Positions 18,556-26,635 of a stretch of DNA of 64,000 nt are shown here, one piece after another. The notes under the pieces were generated by a model, which was given only the letters and a program-made list of their open reading frames with translations, was not told the origin of the DNA and ran no database searches. Source of the DNA: Cryomorphaceae bacterium. Lineage in GTDB: Bacteria > Bacteroidota > Bacteroidia > Flavobacteriales > Schleiferiaceae. The stretch covers positions 5,001 through 69,000 of the forward strand of contig JAHEGI010000020.1 in assembly GCA_024639785.1 (NCBI GenBank). The letters are read 5' to 3'. The position numbers and the translations under genes were made by a program. Each line of letters opens with the position of its first letter. Position 1 is the first letter of the stretch.

Positions 18556-18960
18556 ATGAAAAATTGGGCTTCCTTGCTCGTGATGGCCGTTTTGATGAGC
18601 GCTTGTGCGACTCCTCAAGCGAGCATTTCTCAGAAATCTTCTACCCTTTACAATGTGCAAGTGCGCAAATCTGCCAACCAATTGATGGAAGTGGTCGATG
18701 TGCAATTGACGGATGGAAGCCAATGGGCCTCCGGCTCATTCCGATTAACTGACCCAAGCGGAAAGCGCAATGTCCTCAATACCAAAGGATACAGTGAATT
18801 TGCCATCCAAGTAGTCACGCCTTCCATGAGCTTTGCGCCCAATCAAGCCTTGATTTCCTACCGTCTAGAGACGGATGGCCCAGTGAAATCCATGCTTCTC
18901 GAATTGCAGTCCATGCCCGCCCCTGTAGAAGCCGAAACGCGTCCTACCCTGGCAGAATAA
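18556..18960 (+). CDS. Small lipoprotein, function unknown
   Basis: A 134-residue protein with a lipobox LMSAC (Cys18) and a mature part of short beta strands (LYNVQVRKSANQLMEVVDVQ, SGSFRLTDPSGKRN). I do not recognise a family. It sits between the TPM protein and queD in the same direction. Localisation to a periplasmic membrane face is the only supportable statement. Confidence 0.75.
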   Translation: MKNWASLLVMAVLMSACATPQASISQKSSTLYNVQVRKSANQLMEVVDVQLTDGSQWASGSFRLTDPSGKRNVLNTKGYSEFAIQVVTPSMSFAPNQALISYRLETDGPVKSMLLELQSMPAPVEAETRPTLAE

Positions 18961-18970
18961 TACCATCCAT

Positions 18971-19384
18971 ATGGTCTACATCCAACGTAGAGAGACGTTT
19001 AGTGCCTCCCACCGATTGCACAATGCAGATTGGTCGGATGCCCAGAATGAAGCCGTTTTTGGCAAGTGTTCCAATCGCTTTGGGCATGGTCACAACTTTC
19101 AACTTATTGTTACGGTAAAAGGCCACGTGGATCCTCAGACGGGCTTCGTCATGAATTTGGTCGACTTAAAAGCCATCATGATGGCCGAAGTGATTGACCA
19201 TGTGGATCACCGCAACCTGAATGAGGATGTACCCTTTTTGGCCGGCATCATGCCCTCGACGGAAAATTTGGCCATGGCCTTTTGGAAGCGCCTATCCCCT
19301 GCCATTGAGGCCAAAGGAGCAGCGCTTCATTGCATCCGAATTATCGAAACTGAAAACAACTTTGTAGAATACTACGGCGAATGA
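18971..19384 (+). CDS. queD: 6-carboxytetrahydropterin / 6-pyruvoyltetrahydropterin synthase
   Basis: A 137-residue T-fold enzyme that converts dihydroneopterin triphosphate. Zinc ligands are His14 (FSASHRL), His39 and His41 (FGHGHNF). The catalytic Cys33 lies in GKCSNRFGHGHN, and the C-terminal Glu is in IRIIETENNF. In bacteria such proteins usually act in queuosine synthesis (QueD); the GKCSN form also resembles the pyruvoyl type, so substrate is not certain. queG, another queuosine gene, lies at 55710. Its stop overlaps the fabD ATG. Confidence 0.88.
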   Translation: MVYIQRRETFSASHRLHNADWSDAQNEAVFGKCSNRFGHGHNFQLIVTVKGHVDPQTGFVMNLVDLKAIMMAEVIDHVDHRNLNEDVPFLAGIMPSTENLAMAFWKRLSPAIEAKGAALHCIRIIETENNFVEYYGE

Positions 19385-20247
19385 AGGCATATATATTCCC
19401 TGGTCAAGGGGCTCAGAGCCCTGGTATGGCCCAAGATCTATACGAAGGCCATCAGGTCTTGTTTGATGAAGCGAATGCCATTTTAGGCTTTTCCTTGTCG
19501 GATATCATGTTCCATGGCAGCATGGAAGACTTGACTCAAACGAAAGTGACTCAACCTGCCATCTTTTTGCACTCTGTAGCCAAGGCCATGAGCCTAGGTG
19601 AGGACTTTCAGCCGGCCATGGTGGCAGGGCACTCACTTGGCGAGTTTTCGGCCTTAGTAGCTGCTGGGGCTATGACCTTTTCAGATGGCATGCGACTCGT
19701 TTCCCAACGTGCTCAAGGCATGCAAGCTGCGTGCGAAGCGGAGCCTTCCACGATGGCAGCTATTCTTGGCTTAGAGGATGCGGTGGTCGAAGATATCTGT
19801 GCCCAAAGCCCAGGTTTAGTGGTGCCGGCCAACTACAACACTCCGGGTCAATTGGTGATTTCAGGAGCCACCGCCGCGGTAGAAGCAGCGTGTGAACTGG
19901 CCAAGGAAGCCGGGGCAAAACGCGCTTTGATATTGCCCGTCGGAGGCGCTTTTCACAGCCCCTTGATGGCCTCGGCCGGGGAAGCCTTATCTGCCGCATT
20001 GGACGCGGTCAACATCCAAAAACCAACTTGCCCTATTTACCAAAACGTCGTGGCGGCTCCGGTACTCGATCCCGAAGAAATTCGCGCTAACCTGAAGGCG
20101 CAACTCACGGGCTCCGTCAAATGGACGCAGACCGTGCAAGCTATGGTGGCCGCAGGGGCAACCCATTTTTACGAGGTTGGACCTGGCCGCGCCCTGCAAG
20201 GGATGGTCAAGAAAATCGCCCCCGAAGCCGAAGCTGTTTCCGCATGA
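19381..20247 (+). CDS. fabD: Malonyl-CoA:ACP transacylase
   Basis: A 288-residue cytosolic enzyme that loads malonyl onto acyl carrier protein for fatty acid synthesis. The oxyanion motif FPGQGAQ is at residues 6-12, the nucleophile Ser85 is in GHSLGEF, and the catalytic His is in GGAFHSPLM near residue 193. It overlaps queD by 4 bases and mvaD by 4 bases, so expression is coupled to both. Confidence 0.96.
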   Translation: MKAYIFPGQGAQSPGMAQDLYEGHQVLFDEANAILGFSLSDIMFHGSMEDLTQTKVTQPAIFLHSVAKAMSLGEDFQPAMVAGHSLGEFSALVAAGAMTFSDGMRLVSQRAQGMQAACEAEPSTMAAILGLEDAVVEDICAQSPGLVVPANYNTPGQLVISGATAAVEAACELAKEAGAKRALILPVGGAFHSPLMASAGEALSAALDAVNIQKPTCPIYQNVVAAPVLDPEEIRANLKAQLTGSVKWTQTVQAMVAAGATHFYEVGPGRALQGMVKKIAPEAEAVSA

Positions 20248-21263
20248 GCATGACCTTCGGTTGGCAGAGCCCATCCAACATTGCGTTGGTTAAATACTGG
20301 GGCAAGCGCGATCCACAGCTGCCCTCCAATCCGTCCATTAGTTTCACCTTAGATGCCTGCCATACACAGACGAAGGCTCATTTTGAGGCGGGCCAAGGGG
20401 TTCAGGTTCTTTTAGATGGCGTCGAAACGCCCAGTTTTGTCCCAAAAATTGAACAATTCATCGGTCGGATCCAACATCGCCATCCTTGGCTAGCCGACTA
20501 CCGTCTGACCGTAGATACCTTCAACAGCTTTCCCCATTCGAGTGGGATAGCCTCGTCAGCCTCAGGCCTGAGCGCCTTAGCGCTCTGCGTAGTGGACGCT
20601 GCCCAAGCGGTAGGCCACGCGCTCCTCGAAGCAGATCCCCGGCGGGAAGCCTCTATTTTAGCCCGACTTGGCTCTGGTAGCGCGAGCCGTTCCGTGTATG
20701 GCGGTTTAGTCGTCTGGGGAGAGACCGCATCCATTCCTGGCAGCAGTGACCACTATGCCCTTCCTTTTCCGCACGTGGTACACCCCGTATTCAGTAACTT
20801 CTGTGACGTGGTCATCCTGGTAGATGTTGGTCAGAAAGCGGTGAGCAGCACCGCAGGGCATGCCCTGATGGAGAGCCATCCATTTGCGGAGCAACGATTT
20901 GCACAAGCCCATACCCATATGGCTGCCTTCAAGGAACTCTTGGCACAAGGCGATGTTTTTCCCTTTTTAGATTTGGTTGAACGTGAAGCGCTCACGCTTC
21001 ACGGGCTTATGATGAGCTCCGAGCCGAGCTATATTCTCATGCGTCCCAACACCCTGCATATTTTGGAGGCCATCCGTCGATTCCGTCAGGAAACTGGCAC
21101 CCCGATTGGCTTCACTCTGGATGCGGGCGCAAACGTACATGTGCTGTTTCCCAAGGAAGTAGAACAAAGCGCCATGCGTTTTGTTAACGAAGTATTGGCT
21201 CCCTATGCCAAAGATGGTCGGTTCATCGAAGACCGTGTTGGCCAGGGACCCCTATCTTTGTAA
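20244..21263 (+). CDS. mvaD: Diphosphomevalonate decarboxylase
   Basis: A 339-residue GHMP-superfamily enzyme that converts mevalonate diphosphate to isopentenyl diphosphate. The N-terminus is diagnostic (SPSNIALVKYWGKRD), followed by the ATP loop FPHSSGIASSASGLSAL and SGSASRSVYGG, and a C-terminal GFTLDAGANVHVLFP. The start ATGAGCATG overlaps the fabD stop; a second ATG at 20250 is possible. It shows that the organism uses the mevalonate route. Confidence 0.95.
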   Translation: MSMTFGWQSPSNIALVKYWGKRDPQLPSNPSISFTLDACHTQTKAHFEAGQGVQVLLDGVETPSFVPKIEQFIGRIQHRHPWLADYRLTVDTFNSFPHSSGIASSASGLSALALCVVDAAQAVGHALLEADPRREASILARLGSGSASRSVYGGLVVWGETASIPGSSDHYALPFPHVVHPVFSNFCDVVILVDVGQKAVSSTAGHALMESHPFAEQRFAQAHTHMAAFKELLAQGDVFPFLDLVEREALTLHGLMMSSEPSYILMRPNTLHILEAIRRFRQETGTPIGFTLDAGANVHVLFPKEVEQSAMRFVNEVLAPYAKDGRFIEDRVGQGPLSL

Positions 21264-21277
21264 CACCTACACCAAGC

Positions 21278-22216
21278 ATGCGCCCAAATTACTTTGCCAA
21301 AATCCTACTCTTCGGAGAATATGGAATCATAAAAGATGCCATGGGGCTTTCCATTCCCTATCGCAATTACTCGGGCGCATTGCATGTACCAGAAGGGGCT
21401 GTGACCGTTTCTCAACGCCTTTCCAATGAAGCTCTTGCGCCTTTTGTAGACTACCTCCAAGAATTAGACTATCAAGGTGAGTTGAAGGCAGGGTTGGATA
21501 TGAAACGCCTCCAAAAAGACCTTTCTGAAGGGTTATTTTTTGAATCGAGCATTCCTCAAGGCTACGGTGTGGGTTCATCGGGGGCTTTGGTTGCCGCGTT
21601 GTATGCGGAATATGCCAAGGAGCCTTTGGACTTGAGCCAAGAACTCCCCGCTCGGGGCATCGCACAACTCAAAGAAGCGCTCGGTCAAATGGAATGCTAT
21701 TTTCATGGAAAGAGCTCAGGAATTGATCCGACCATTTGCTATCTGCAGCTTCCCTTACTGATCCGTTCAAAAGAAGATCTCGGCACCGTAGATATGCCCG
21801 CGACGGAAGTCGAGGGCAAAGGGGCTATTTTCTTGCTCAATTCCGGCAATCCAGGGGAAACACAGCCCATGGTGAACATCTTCATGGAAAAGCTCAAAGA
21901 AGAGGGTTTCCGCAAGGTGATGTCTGGGCAATTCAAGAAATACAACGACGCCTGCGTACAGGCCTTCCTCAATGGCGATTGGGACCCTCTTTTCTCCAAT
22001 TTGAAAGGGCTTAGTCGCGTAGCCTTGGAGCACTTCAGTCCGATGATTCCAAGCGCATTTCATGCCTTATGGCAAAATGGTATTGACAGCAATGCCTACT
22101 ACCTGAAGCTATGTGGTAGCGGGGGCGGGGGCTATATTCTGGGCTTTACCAAAGATTTGGATGCGGCCAAAGCGGAATTAGCACCGCACAAACTGGACGT
22201 CGTCCTGCGATTCTAA
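21278..22216 (+). CDS. GHMP kinase, probable mevalonate kinase
   Basis: A 312-residue GHMP kinase. It opens with YFAKILLFGEYGIIKDAMGL, has the ATP loop QGYGVGSSGALVAALY near residue 93, and ends with LCGSGGGGYILGF. The genes next to it (mvaD upstream) make mevalonate kinase the most likely function; phosphomevalonate kinase is the alternative. The N-terminal lid Gly/Ser loops are intact, so it should be active. Confidence 0.88.
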   Translation: MRPNYFAKILLFGEYGIIKDAMGLSIPYRNYSGALHVPEGAVTVSQRLSNEALAPFVDYLQELDYQGELKAGLDMKRLQKDLSEGLFFESSIPQGYGVGSSGALVAALYAEYAKEPLDLSQELPARGIAQLKEALGQMECYFHGKSSGIDPTICYLQLPLLIRSKEDLGTVDMPATEVEGKGAIFLLNSGNPGETQPMVNIFMEKLKEEGFRKVMSGQFKKYNDACVQAFLNGDWDPLFSNLKGLSRVALEHFSPMIPSAFHALWQNGIDSNAYYLKLCGSGGGGYILGFTKDLDAAKAELAPHKLDVVLRF

Positions 22217-22221
22217 ACGCC

Positions 22222-22908
22222 GTGCGCAGACGCAGCCGGCTCGTACATCGCTTTGTCGCCTTCCTTTCGTTGGTGCGCTGGACGCATTTAGCCTTTTTAG
22301 CTTGGGCGCAAAGTATGGCCTATTTCTTCTTATTTCAGGCAAGCCCTCGGGCGACCTCCTTTGCCGAGCCAAAATTTTTATTTGTGCTTTTGGCTACCGC
22401 CTTTATCGTGGCGGGAGGATCCCTAGTTAATAGCTTTTATGACATGGAGCGCGACTTGGTACAACGGCCATGGCGCACCCTTTTTGAACGTCCCGTTGCT
22501 AAAAAATATGGACTTCGCTTAGCCTCTATGTTCTATGCAGCTGGGCTTTTTTCTGTTTGGATTGGCCTTCCGTGGTGGATCGCATTGCCTTTCAGCTTAT
22601 ACGCTGTGCTCATCTGGCTGTATTCACACAAGCAATGGAGCCAACACCTTTTAGGGCCGTTAATGGCGACCTTGCTCGCCTATACCCCACTTCTTTTATT
22701 GGCCTTGGCTTACACGCCAGATTCAGAAGCTGGATTTTTGCGCTCCCTGCCTTTGGCAATGGTCATGATTGTTTTAGAATGGCGGCGACAATGGGAACGC
22801 AAAAGGCTTTTTCAGCTCGAATCCTCAAAGCGAAAGAATTGGCTTCGACGTCAATGGCTATACAAAGGGCTATTGATCATGGGCATTGCGTCCATTCCCT
22901 TTTTGTAG
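22222..22908 (+). CDS. Short UbiA-like membrane protein with degenerate motifs
   Basis: A 228-residue membrane protein with about six hydrophobic segments, starting at a GTG 6 bases after the mevalonate-kinase stop. Near residue 70 it has NSFYDMERD, which resembles the first Asp motif (NDxxDxxxD) of UbiA prenyltransferases but has Ser in place of the first Asp. The usual second Asp motif is absent; that position holds EWRRQWERKR. UbiA enzymes are normally about 280-300 residues, so this one is short. Its place after the isoprenoid genes supports a prenyl-lipid link, but activity is doubtful. Confidence 0.6.
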   Translation: MRRRSRLVHRFVAFLSLVRWTHLAFLAWAQSMAYFFLFQASPRATSFAEPKFLFVLLATAFIVAGGSLVNSFYDMERDLVQRPWRTLFERPVAKKYGLRLASMFYAAGLFSVWIGLPWWIALPFSLYAVLIWLYSHKQWSQHLLGPLMATLLAYTPLLLLALAYTPDSEAGFLRSLPLAMVMIVLEWRRQWERKRLFQLESSKRKNWLRRQWLYKGLLIMGIASIPFL

Positions 22909-22916
22909 ACTTGATT

Positions 22917-25169
22917 TTACCGAATCAATGTGAACGTACCGTGTTGCTCGGTCACGTTTCCAAAGGGCAAGAATATCATGAGTCGATACGAGTACACTCC
23001 TTCTGGTACCGGTTGGCCTCCAAAGGTGCCATCCCAAGATTCGGCCAAATCATCCGAAGAGTAGACTTTTAATCCCCATCGATTAAAGATTTCCCATTGC
23101 ATCCCTTCGATGCCCAAGGCCTCGACTTTGATGCGGTCATTAATGATGTCCCCGTTGGGCGTAAAGGCGGTTGGGATATACACATAATAGTCCATGCGCA
23201 ACTCGATGGGCACGGTAACGGAGTCCGCGCAGCCTAGGGAATCTGCCACGGCTAACGACACATAATAGGTGCCTGGCTTGGAGTATGAATGCACGGGATT
23301 GACATCGGCACTTTGATCTCCATCTCCGAAATACCACGCCACATAATTGGTGTCACTCGATTGATTGTTGAATTGCACATTCAACGGATTGCTCGGATTG
23401 GGCAGATATGTAAATGCGGCGGCAGGCGTTGGGGCGACACCTACCCACACGCTATCTCGGGTGATGAACCCACATTGATCTACCACTTTAAAGTTGTACC
23501 AGCGGCTCGAGGAGGGCGTCACGGTCCATAGGCTATCCGCTGGACCACCCGTCCACGTGATCGTATAGGGAGGCGTTCCATATCGCGCTTCCGCTTTGAT
23601 TTCCACGCTTTCTCCTGGACATATCCATGTGGTGTCCGAATAGGTCATCACCGAATCATAGGGAAGAACATAAATAGTCACGGAATCCACGGCAGCACTG
23701 TCCATACACTCATCAATGCCATAGAAATAATACGTTTCCGTACCCAAAGGATTTACGGTGAGTTGGACTCCACCTGTCGTGTCTGTTCCCCACCATCCCG
23801 AGGTATTCCCCTCTCCTGCCGTGAATGTCCCCAGCAAGATGCTTTGTTGCCCTGGACATTGCAACGTGTCGTTTCCTTGGGCCACCGAAGCATTGACGGT
23901 AACCTCCACTTTGTCCCGGATTAAAAACGTCTTGTATTGTGCCGGATACACCGCACAATTGGTCGATACGGGCTGCATGACGACTTCAATGGTTTCTTGA
24001 GGCTCAGCTAGCCCATCATCATAGGCCCAAATTTGAATCGAGTCTCGGGTCACGCCGGGCAACAAGGTGACAGACGGTGGAAAAGGACTATAGTCTAGCC
24101 CTGATGTGGCCGTGCCCAGGATGTTAAAGTCTACAACCATCGTATCAAAGACCGCTCCTTGGCGTTCCAAGTATAACCACGAGGGGCTGCAGCCTTCTAC
24201 GACGGTAGAGTCATTGAAACTATTTCCTTGATTCCATGCCTGGCTGAGAGAAATGGTCGGCAACTCAAAGCTTCGAGCCCCGATGAAAACGGCAGAATTC
24301 AAAGCCCCATCGCTCACGTCACATATAAACATTTTGATGGTGTAGAGCGCCCCACATGAGACCGAAGCTCGAGCAGTAAATACATCCGTAAAGCCCTCCA
24401 TGTTGATGATCGAGGTGCCTCCTGAATTCGCGTTGTAATACACGGCGTTGGAGACATAGTTTGGGTTAGCCGTAAGGCAATTGCTCGCCGGCCAACTTCC
24501 TGAGGGAAAACCTTGGTTGATCGTATTCACCGCCACGGGGGTAGTGGTCCCCGGAATAACGGCCAAATTCACGGTGTCAATATTCGGGGTTCCATTGGAA
24601 TTCCACATGGGGGCTCCGTTGATCCCTTGGCCGATCAGGAAAAAACCAAAAACATCATTGAACGAGGAGCACGTGTAGCTACTGTATTCTTTGGAGGCAA
24701 AGACATAATCAAACTTGACGGAATCGCCCGGGGCTACGAAACTGAATTGAATACCTGCCCGATCGTATTGCGTAGAGCTTGAAGAGCCAATAGCACTGAG
24801 CACGGTGGTCAAGTTGGCCGAAGGGGTTTGGGTCGGATACGATGTATATGTCCCTGACTGGCCGGGAACCACGTCAAAGGCATTCGAAGAGACCATCACA
24901 ATACCACTATCCAAACCGAAGCTTGGGTTGTTGATATTGAATTTCCCCAATTGGACGGATGCTGGCTGGCTCAATGGCGTGCCCAAAGGGCCGATCGGAC
25001 TGAACACCGTCATATTTGGCCCCACCATCACGTTCTGAACCAACCACATGGGCTGATCCATTGGCGATGTGGAATTCACGGTCATATTTTGAGCCGTGAG
25101 GGTCGGGAGCAGGGCCAAAAATGCCATACTTACCGCTAGTTTAAAGGACCAAATATTTCTCGCGCGCAT
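22917..25169 (-). CDS. T9SS type B cargo protein with choice-of-anchor and PKD domains
   Basis: A 750-residue secreted protein with a signal peptide ending LLPTLTAQ. An N-terminal choice-of-anchor L-like region (about 30-310) is suggested by FVFASKEYSSY and DVFGFFLIGQGING. Calx-beta-like strands, Ig-like repeats and a PKD domain (YFGDGDQSADVNPVHSYSKPG) follow. The C-terminus is a gliding-motility-associated type B domain: YIPTAFTPNGDIINDRI, WEIFNRWGLKVY and GVYSYRL. It is likely exported by the T9SS and surface-attached or released. Adhesion is a common role for this architecture but is not shown. Confidence 0.9.
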   Translation of the reverse strand: MRARNIWSFKLAVSMAFLALLPTLTAQNMTVNSTSPMDQPMWLVQNVMVGPNMTVFSPIGPLGTPLSQPASVQLGKFNINNPSFGLDSGIVMVSSNAFDVVPGQSGTYTSYPTQTPSANLTTVLSAIGSSSSTQYDRAGIQFSFVAPGDSVKFDYVFASKEYSSYTCSSFNDVFGFFLIGQGINGAPMWNSNGTPNIDTVNLAVIPGTTTPVAVNTINQGFPSGSWPASNCLTANPNYVSNAVYYNANSGGTSIINMEGFTDVFTARASVSCGALYTIKMFICDVSDGALNSAVFIGARSFELPTISLSQAWNQGNSFNDSTVVEGCSPSWLYLERQGAVFDTMVVDFNILGTATSGLDYSPFPPSVTLLPGVTRDSIQIWAYDDGLAEPQETIEVVMQPVSTNCAVYPAQYKTFLIRDKVEVTVNASVAQGNDTLQCPGQQSILLGTFTAGEGNTSGWWGTDTTGGVQLTVNPLGTETYYFYGIDECMDSAAVDSVTIYVLPYDSVMTYSDTTWICPGESVEIKAEARYGTPPYTITWTGGPADSLWTVTPSSSRWYNFKVVDQCGFITRDSVWVGVAPTPAAAFTYLPNPSNPLNVQFNNQSSDTNYVAWYFGDGDQSADVNPVHSYSKPGTYYVSLAVADSLGCADSVTVPIELRMDYYVYIPTAFTPNGDIINDRIKVEALGIEGMQWEIFNRWGLKVYSSDDLAESWDGTFGGQPVPEGVYSYRLMIFLPFGNVTEQHGTFTLIR

Positions 25170-25218
25170 AGGTCGCCCTAAGGTAGTACATCCTTCGGAT
25201 GCTTCCTATATTGCCTCT

Positions 25219-26601
25219 ATGGAAAACTACATTGCTCAAAATCGCCAACGCTTTCTAGATGAGTTGTTTGAAATTCTTCGCATGCCAAGTGTCAGTGCTG
25301 ACCCGGCGTATGCTAAGGATGTTTTTGCTACCGCAGAAAGCACCGCAAAATTTCTAAAAGCGGCCGGAGCTCAGAATGTAGAAGTCTGTGAAACCCCAGG
25401 ATTCCCCGTGGTGTATGGCGATTATCTCATTGACCCTAGCCGCCCTACGGTTCTGGTGTATGGGCATTATGACGTACAACCCGCTGACCCAGTGGAACTT
25501 TGGACCAGCCCCCCGTTTGAACCCGTGATTCGGACCAGCGAAATCCATCCGGAAGGCGCCATTTATGCGCGTGGGGCCTGCGATGACAAAGGCCAGTTTT
25601 TTATGCATGTCAAAGCCTTTGAGGCCATGGTCGCCACGGGCAATGTTCCATGTAACGTCAAATTCATGATCGAAGGCGAGGAAGAAGTGGGTTCAGCTAA
25701 TTTGGCATGGTTTGTCAAGCGCAATCATGAACGACTTGCCTGCGATGTGATTTTAATTTCGGACACCGGCATGGTAGCCCCTGGCGTGCCTTCCTTGACC
25801 ACTGGTCTTCGTGGGCTTGCGTATGTGGAAGTAGAAGTCACGGGCCCAAATCGCGATTTACACTCAGGCCTCTATGGGGGAGCCGTAGCCAATCCGATTA
25901 ACGCCCTTACCGAGATGATTGCCCGTTTACACGACGATCAAAAGCGCGTCACCATCCCTGGTTTTTATGACAAAGTAGAGACCCTCAGTGAAAGCGAGCG
26001 CGCAGAGCTCGCTCTGGCCCCATTCTCATTAGAATCGTATAAAAAAGCCCTCGATCTGGTGGATGTGGCCGGCGAAGCGGGGTATTCGACGATGGAGCGC
26101 AACAGCATCCGCCCCACCTTGGATGTGAATGGAATTTGGGGTGGATACACCGGGGCTGGTGCCAAAACCGTCATTGCCTCCAAGGCCTATGCCAAGATCT
26201 CCATGCGCCTCGTTCCGCACCAAGACCCAGATGAGATTACCGCATTATTCACGTCCTATTTTGGCCAGATTGCCCCCGCAGGAGTTACTGTCAAGGTGAC
26301 CCCGCATCATGGCGGACAACCCTACGTTTGCCCGACAGATCACCCAGGGTACAAAGCGGCCGTGGCAGCATTAACGGACTCCTTTGGCCAGAAAGCCGTG
26401 CCCGTGCGAAGCGGTGGATCCATTCCCATCGTCGCCCTTTTTGAGGCAGAATTGGGGGCCAAAAGCATCCTCATGGGATTTGGCTTGGATAGTGATGCGA
26501 TTCACTCACCGAATGAACATTATGGCGTGGCGAATTACTTCAAAGGCATCGAGACGATTCCCTTGTTTTATCGGCATTTCTCGGCAAGCTGGGGCAAATA
26601 A
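25219..26601 (+). CDS. M20 family dipeptidase
   Basis: A 460-residue zinc peptidase of the M20 family. The start at 25219 (MENYIAQNRQRFLDELFEIL) is chosen over longer frames that run into the divergent gene. Metal-binding motifs are VYGHYDVQPA, ARGACDDKGQ and EGEEEVGS, and the dimerisation domain contains RDLHSGLYGG. The C-terminus has FALDSDAIHSPNE-like residues (GLDSDAIHSPNEHYG). It most likely hydrolyses dipeptides in the cytosol; no signal peptide is seen. Confidence 0.93.
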   Translation: MENYIAQNRQRFLDELFEILRMPSVSADPAYAKDVFATAESTAKFLKAAGAQNVEVCETPGFPVVYGDYLIDPSRPTVLVYGHYDVQPADPVELWTSPPFEPVIRTSEIHPEGAIYARGACDDKGQFFMHVKAFEAMVATGNVPCNVKFMIEGEEEVGSANLAWFVKRNHERLACDVILISDTGMVAPGVPSLTTGLRGLAYVEVEVTGPNRDLHSGLYGGAVANPINALTEMIARLHDDQKRVTIPGFYDKVETLSESERAELALAPFSLESYKKALDLVDVAGEAGYSTMERNSIRPTLDVNGIWGGYTGAGAKTVIASKAYAKISMRLVPHQDPDEITALFTSYFGQIAPAGVTVKVTPHHGGQPYVCPTDHPGYKAAVAALTDSFGQKAVPVRSGGSIPIVALFEAELGAKSILMGFGLDSDAIHSPNEHYGVANYFKGIETIPLFYRHFSASWGK

Positions 26602-26635
26602 GAAGAAAGGGTTTCCTGCTGAACCCCCTAAAGTC

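Noticed and set aside
26602-26635. Possible hairpin GGGTT/AACCC between convergent genes
   Set aside because: Only five pairs and no T run on either strand; too weak to call a terminator.
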